7,796 nucleotides of DNA. It comes from Nitriliruptoraceae bacterium (lineage in GTDB: Bacteria > Actinomycetota > Nitriliruptoria > Nitriliruptorales > Nitriliruptoraceae). Within the stretch, counting starts at the first letter, position 1; each line of letters starts with the position of its first letter. This document shows, in pieces, positions 5,083-7,796 of this stretch. Location: NCBI GenBank assembly GCA_007120565.1, contig SKNK01000211.1:1-7796 (forward strand), given 5' to 3'. The position numbers and the translations under genes are program-made. The notes beneath the pieces were generated by a model. That model was not told the DNA's origin, did no database searches, and worked only from the letters and a program-made list of their open reading frames with translations.

Positions 5083-7167
5083 CTACCGGCAGGGTTGGCT
5101 GCTGACCGTCCCGCAGGCCGGCAGCGGCGGCAACTCCACAGGTACGTCGACCACGGGCAGCACGAACGAGCTCGGGTGTTCATCACTGTGGGCAACGGTC
5201 ACGTCGAACCCGCCGGCAAGCGGGTCGAAGCCCCACCGCCATCGGTTGCCACCGGGACCGTCGACCGTCAGCCGGACCTGCGACCCCTCACGGAACGCGT
5301 GCGCAACCGGGAAGAGTTCCACCCGGATCGGCGTCGACGTTGCGACCGTCAGTGGCTCCTGCGCGGCCGCGGTGTGAAGGTGGCGCGGACGCAACACCGA
5401 CGTGTGTTGATCGTCGAGCGCCCGGTGGCTCGCCCGCAGCCAGCCGCTCTGCACCAGCTGTTCCTGCCCGTCGGGGCGGATCTCGGTCAGGGTCACTTCG
5501 AGGTCAACGTCGGTGGCATCCGCCGCGATCCAGAGATCGACCGACCCCGAGCCGGCGATGACGAGGTCATCCTCCAGGGGGGCGCCGGTGAACGTGACCC
5601 GGTCCTGCAACGGTGGCATCCATCGGTTCTGGCCTGGCATCAACCAACCCCCCTCGTAGTCGAGCACGCCCGGCGGGTCGTAGGTGAAGGTGCTGCTGTC
5701 GCCGCCGGGGTCGGCCGCATCGGCCAGCAGGTCCTCGCCCAGGTACCAGCGCTGGCCGTTGCCCGCTGCCTCGAAGCTCGCGAGCCCGAAGCTGGCGCCC
5801 GCATTGCCGTCGCGGTCGACCTCGAGCAGGATCGCCACGGGGTCCTCGGCCTCGTACTCCGAGACCTGGACCGGGTCCTGTCCGCCGAGGTACACGTCGA
5901 GGAAACGGACGACCTCCGCCCACACATCACCCCGGAAGTACTCGCCGTGGTCACCGTTGGTTCCCAGCAGCCGCGCCGGCGTCGAGTCCGGGAACCGTTC
6001 CAGCAGCTTGGCCGGTCCTGCACCGGTCTGTTCGTCCTGCCAGGCGTTGACGAGCAGGGTGGGCACGGTGATGTCGCCGACCAGACGTTCCGGGGCCCGC
6101 ATCTGCCAGTACGCCCCGTCGTAGGGGTTACCGAAGACGCCCTGCAGCATGCTGACGTTCTGTCCACGCAGCGCCTGGTTCGCGAGACATACCGGGTCGG
6201 TGTCGGCGCGCTCGTTCACCTGGGGGTACGAGCTGGGGAACGCCGAACGGGCGTCCTGGTCCAGGCTGAACGCCGCCGCGAACCCGTAGTTCAAGACGCC
6301 ACCCGGGTAGGCGACATCCCGGTAGAAGTCGCCGATCACGTGGCCCGGCACGATCGCGGTCAACGACGGCGGTTGGGTGGAAGCGACGAACAGTTGGCTG
6401 ATACCGGGATAGGACTTGCCGATCAGGGCGACCCCATCAGACCAGTCCTGGGCCGCCAGCGCCTCGACCAGGTCGTATCCATCGAGCCACTGGAGCCGCT
6501 CGAAGTAGTCGAACGCGCCACCCGAGCATGCCGAGCCGCGCATGTTGACACCGACCGTGGCATAGCCAAGGTCGGGGAACCGGTGCCCCACACCGTCGAA
6601 GAGGTCGATCGATGGCCGGTACGCCGAGTAGTCCACCACGACCGGGTAGGGGCCCGGGCCGAACACGTCAGGGTCGGGCAGTACGACCTGGTACGCGAGC
6701 AGCGTGCCATCACGCGTCTCGAGGTATCCCTCGGAGGGCTCGAGGTCCTGGGCGTGGTAGAAGCGTGGGTCAGGATGATCGTCCGGGCTGAGCACACGCA
6801 CCGGGAACCGGCCGCGTTCTCCCGCGATCGCGACCGTGTAGCCGCCACCGGCGGGTACTTCGCGGAGCACCAGGCCGCCGTTGGCGTCGGTCGTCGCGCT
6901 CGCGCGGTACCCGCGTGGCCCGCGGACGTCGACCTCAACCCCAGGCTCCGCGTGGATGATGTGGATCTGTTCGACGCTGCCGCGGACGGTCAACTCCCCG
7001 AGCGAAGCGTCGGTCGCTTGGCCCGGTGGCGTCACGCCCGGACGGTCGGGCGGTGCCGCCGTGGCACTGTCGAGCCCCGTGGAAAACAGGGTGGCGATCA
7101 TCGCCAACGTGATGGTCAGCAGCAGGATGGGACGGCGACGCTCACCGCCCACGAAGGTTCGAGACAT
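5083..7167 (-). CDS. Secreted CocE/NonD-family hydrolase (Peptidase S15 / X-Pro dipeptidyl-peptidase fold)
   Basis: A 694-aa exported serine hydrolase. Residues 1-38 form a Sec-type signal peptide: basic GGERRR, hydrophobic core, then ATAA before PPDR. Residues 55-125 form a small beta-rich domain (GVEVDVRGPRGYRASATTDANGGL) like carboxypeptidase-regulatory or Ig-like folds. The S15 alpha/beta-hydrolase core runs from about 148 to 425: nucleophile Ser252 in GKSYPG, RG-ACSGG at 210-217, acid Asp378 in NAWQDEQ, His407 in GDHGEY, and Tyr183 as possible oxyanion residue. A PepX_C jelly-roll domain follows (about 440-675). The tail contains two cysteines (685, 693). Family members cleave acyl esters (cocaine esterase), glutaryl-cephalosporins or X-Pro peptides; the substrate here cannot be read from sequence. 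The ATG at 7167 has GAGAGGAG with ideal spacing. The gene stands alone between a hairpin terminator and a structured leader. Confidence 0.88.
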   Translation of the reverse strand: MSRTFVGGERRRPILLLTITLAMIATLFSTGLDSATAAPPDRPGVTPPGQATDASLGELTVRGSVEQIHIIHAEPGVEVDVRGPRGYRASATTDANGGLVLREVPAGGGYTVAIAGERGRFPVRVLSPDDHPDPRFYHAQDLEPSEGYLETRDGTLLAYQVVLPDPDVFGPGPYPVVVDYSAYRPSIDLFDGVGHRFPDLGYATVGVNMRGSACSGGAFDYFERLQWLDGYDLVEALAAQDWSDGVALIGKSYPGISQLFVASTQPPSLTAIVPGHVIGDFYRDVAYPGGVLNYGFAAAFSLDQDARSAFPSSYPQVNERADTDPVCLANQALRGQNVSMLQGVFGNPYDGAYWQMRAPERLVGDITVPTLLVNAWQDEQTGAGPAKLLERFPDSTPARLLGTNGDHGEYFRGDVWAEVVRFLDVYLGGQDPVQVSEYEAEDPVAILLEVDRDGNAGASFGLASFEAAGNGQRWYLGEDLLADAADPGGDSSTFTYDPPGVLDYEGGWLMPGQNRWMPPLQDRVTFTGAPLEDDLVIAGSGSVDLWIAADATDVDLEVTLTEIRPDGQEQLVQSGWLRASHRALDDQHTSVLRPRHLHTAAAQEPLTVATSTPIRVELFPVAHAFREGSQVRLTVDGPGGNRWRWGFDPLAGGFDVTVAHSDEHPSSFVLPVVDVPVELPPLPACGTVSSQPCR

Positions 7168-7186
7168 AGCGGGCTCCTCTCCCGGT

Positions 7187-7227
7187 CGGTGATCGCGTCG
7201 CCCTCTCCCCGGTCGACGCGATCACCG
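7187..7227 (-). promoter_or_regulatory. Perfect 14-bp inverted repeat in the hydrolase leader
   Basis: CGGTGATCGCGTCG (7187-7200) and CGACGCGATCACCG (7214-7227) are perfect inverted copies around a 13-nt loop, ending 19 bp upstream of the hydrolase start codon. On the minus strand the loop reads ACCGGGGAGAGGG, almost a copy of the real ribosome-binding region ACCGGGAGAGGAG directly downstream. The repeat may be an operator at the transcription start or a stable 5'-leader hairpin of the mRNA. Confidence 0.6.
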
Positions 7228-7231
7228 GTTC

Positions 7232-7237
7232 AACCTA
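7232..7237 (-). promoter_or_regulatory. Candidate -10 element of the hydrolase gene
   Basis: TAGGTT on the minus strand fits the TAnnnT -10 pattern and would start transcription near 7225, at the edge of the 14-bp inverted repeat. I see no good -35 at the usual distance, so an activator or an alternative sigma factor would be needed, or the call is wrong. Confidence 0.25.
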
Positions 7238-7264
7238 ACCGAGTCGGCGTTGTCCGGCCCCAGT

Positions 7265-7276
7265 TCCTGATCAGGA
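7265..7276. repeat. Perfect 12-bp palindrome upstream of the hydrolase gene
   Basis: TCCTGATCAGGA is a perfect palindrome 27 bp upstream of the candidate -10 of the hydrolase gene. It could be an activator or repressor site; nothing else supports this. The rest of 7277-7408 shows no gene that I can support. Confidence 0.3.
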
Positions 7277-7408
7277 GGTCACCTGGCTCGGATGAACCGG
7301 ACCCTCCGCGGTCGATGTTGCGCTGGAGGCATCGGGCGCATCGGGATCCGGGAGGGTCACCCGATGGTGGCAAGGTGGTGGCACCGGCCTCGACGACGAA
7401 GCCCCGGC

Positions 7409-7424
7409 CCTGCGTCTTCGCAGG
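7409..7424 (-). terminator. Small hairpin downstream of the tRNA-Cys fragment
   Basis: CCTGCG (7409-7414) and CGCAGG (7419-7424) form a perfect 6-bp stem with a 4-nt loop, 22 nt beyond the 3' end of the tRNA remnant in its direction of transcription. It has no T-tract. It may be the terminator that originally served the intact tRNA gene. Confidence 0.35.
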
Positions 7425-7445
7425 TCACCGCGGGTCCTCATCGAG

Positions 7446-7486
7446 AGGCGGGGACGGGAATCGAACCCGTGATGGGGGATTTGCAG
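7446..7486 (-). pseudogene. 3' half of a tRNA-Cys(GCA) gene, probable integration (att) site
   Basis: Reading leftward on the minus strand the fragment contains an anticodon loop CTGCAAA (anticodon GCA, 7480-7486), anticodon 3' stem TCCCC, a 4-nt variable loop, a perfect T arm (ACGGG, loop TTCGATT, CCCGT; 7454-7470), the acceptor 3' strand CCCCGCC (7447-7453) and U73 (7446), the discriminator base typical of tRNA-Cys. No CCA is encoded. Upstream, the sequence fails to supply the 5' anticodon stem (GGGGA expected), a D arm or a GGCGGGG acceptor strand, and none is found up to the window end. Homology therefore starts at the anticodon loop and ends at the 3' end, exactly the segment tyrosine recombinases use as an att core. 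It is not a functional tRNA by itself. Confidence 0.75.
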
Positions 7487-7487
7487 G

Positions 7488-7681
7488 CTCGATCTTGCCG
7501 TTTTCGCGCGTCTCCCGTCGTGCCGCTGAGTGCCGTCAAAACCCAATCTGACCTGCGACGATGCTGTCGGCCGGTACCGCTGCATTCCGAACGGTCTCGC
7601 GTCGTTTTCAATCTCGAGGTTGGCAGATTCCGGCTACCCGCGTGTCGGAGATGTTCCTGTCGCAAGCCACTCCCCTGCCCA
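7488..7681. other. Non-coding end of a putative integrated element
   Basis: This stretch lies between the tRNA fragment and the gene at the right edge. It contains more A/T-rich patches than the genes to the left (for example around 7536-7548 and 7603-7612) and a GTGCCG hexamer repeated at 10-bp spacing (7520-7535). I see no gene, integrase or excisionase in it. By position it would be the element side of the att site, where recombinase arm sites can occur, but no such site is recognisable by eye. Confidence 0.3.
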
Positions 7682-7687
7682 TATCCT
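7682..7687 (+). promoter_or_regulatory. -10 element of a leaderless promoter
   Basis: TATCCT fits the actinobacterial TAnnnT -10, and its last base is exactly seven bases before the ATG at 7694. Transcription would therefore start at the A of the start codon. The absence of any ribosome binding site before this ATG agrees with a leaderless mRNA, which is common in actinomycetes. A weak CTGTCG (7657-7662) is the only -35 candidate. Confidence 0.45.
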
Positions 7688-7693
7688 CCATCC

Positions 7694-7796
7694 ATGATGA
7701 ACGTCGCGACGACCGACCGCAAGGCCACGGCCGATGAGGTCCGTGCGCACGCTGCTGCCCTTCGCCAACTGGCTGAGCGCAGCAGTCTCGGGGAAC
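7694..7796 (+). CDS. N-terminus of an unidentified protein (partial, runs off the window)
   Basis: Thirty-four codons are visible from ATG 7694 (a second ATG follows immediately) to the right edge, without a stop. The translation has a polar start, then DEVRAHAAALRQLAERSSLGE, which looks like an amphipathic helix of a real protein. Such a helix is seen, among others, at the start of small nucleotidyltransferases of the MNT type, but too little is present to assign a family. The leaderless promoter supports this start. If the tRNA-Cys fragment is an att site, this would be the first gene of the integrated element. The same frame is open far upstream, but that translation is Arg/Cys/Pro-rich and crosses the tRNA remnant, so it was not used. 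Confidence 0.5.
   Translation, partial: MMNVATTDRKATADEVRAHAAALRQLAERSSLGE

Noticed and set aside
4900..7551. Very long open frame (883 codons) on the + strand opposite the hydrolase gene
   Set aside because: It is antisense to a clear 694-aa hydrolase with signal peptide, catalytic triad and ribosome binding site, starts inside the receiver gene's upstream region and runs through the tRNA fragment. Its translation is Arg/Val/Asp-rich with no domain; long antisense frames are expected from G/C-biased third positions.
7446..7560. Complete tRNA-Cys, possibly interrupted by an intron in the anticodon loop
   Set aside because: No GGCGGGG acceptor strand, D arm or GGGGA anticodon stem is found on the minus strand from 7487 to the window end, so neither a full gene nor a nearby 5' exon is supported.
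7292..7693. Upstream extension of the right-edge gene in the same + frame
   Set aside because: The frame has no stop back to an ATG at 7292, but the extension is Arg/Cys/Pro-rich, crosses the tRNA fragment and lacks codon bias. Its AGGAGG is 13 nt from the ATG, too far to be convincing.
7271..7728. Overlapping minus-strand frames around the tRNA fragment as a possible integrase end
   Set aside because: The translations show no integrase motif (no R-H-R-Y pattern) and read through the tRNA remnant; they are not coding.

Overview
This is a high-GC window with strong G/C bias at third codon positions. The gene set (an LppM-like lipoprotein, an RsbW-type kinase, a type II NADH dehydrogenase behind a Rex-type operator, a secreted CocE-family hydrolase) and a leaderless-looking start at the right end all point to an actinomycete. 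I cannot name the genus. No CRISPR array, transposase or integrase is visible.

Layout, left to right. The last 35 codons of an unrecognised + strand gene (1-108) converge on a minus-strand pair: an LppM-like lipoprotein with a C-terminal transmembrane helix and a Pro/Gln-rich tail (225-1295), preceded by a small HATPase/anti-sigma-type kinase (1431-1847). The kinase is divergent from a + strand M55 D-aminopeptidase (1958-2779). Next on the + strand is ndh (2881-4239), with a near-consensus Rex operator 45 bp upstream. It converges on a minus-strand standalone receiver protein (4307-4807). Upstream of that is a large secreted CocE/NonD-type alpha/beta hydrolase on the minus strand (5083-7167). 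Its 3' end has a strong hairpin, and its leader carries a perfect 14-bp inverted repeat.

The right end (7168-7796) contains regulatory DNA and the 3' half of a tRNA-Cys gene (minus strand, 7446-7486) with no matching 5' half. This is the expected appearance of an integrase attachment site. Its orientation puts ordinary chromosome to the left and the putative integrated element to the right. The first gene in that direction (from 7694) appears to use a leaderless promoter and is cut off by the window edge.

The genes do not form one pathway. They are mostly single-gene units: redox-controlled respiration (ndh/Rex), peptide or D-amino-acid handling (M55 peptidase), an exported hydrolase, and two orphan signalling proteins (kinase and receiver) whose partners lie elsewhere. 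I found no convincing new multi-gene system. The most informative signals are the Rex operator, the tRNA-Cys att fragment and the structured leader of the hydrolase gene.
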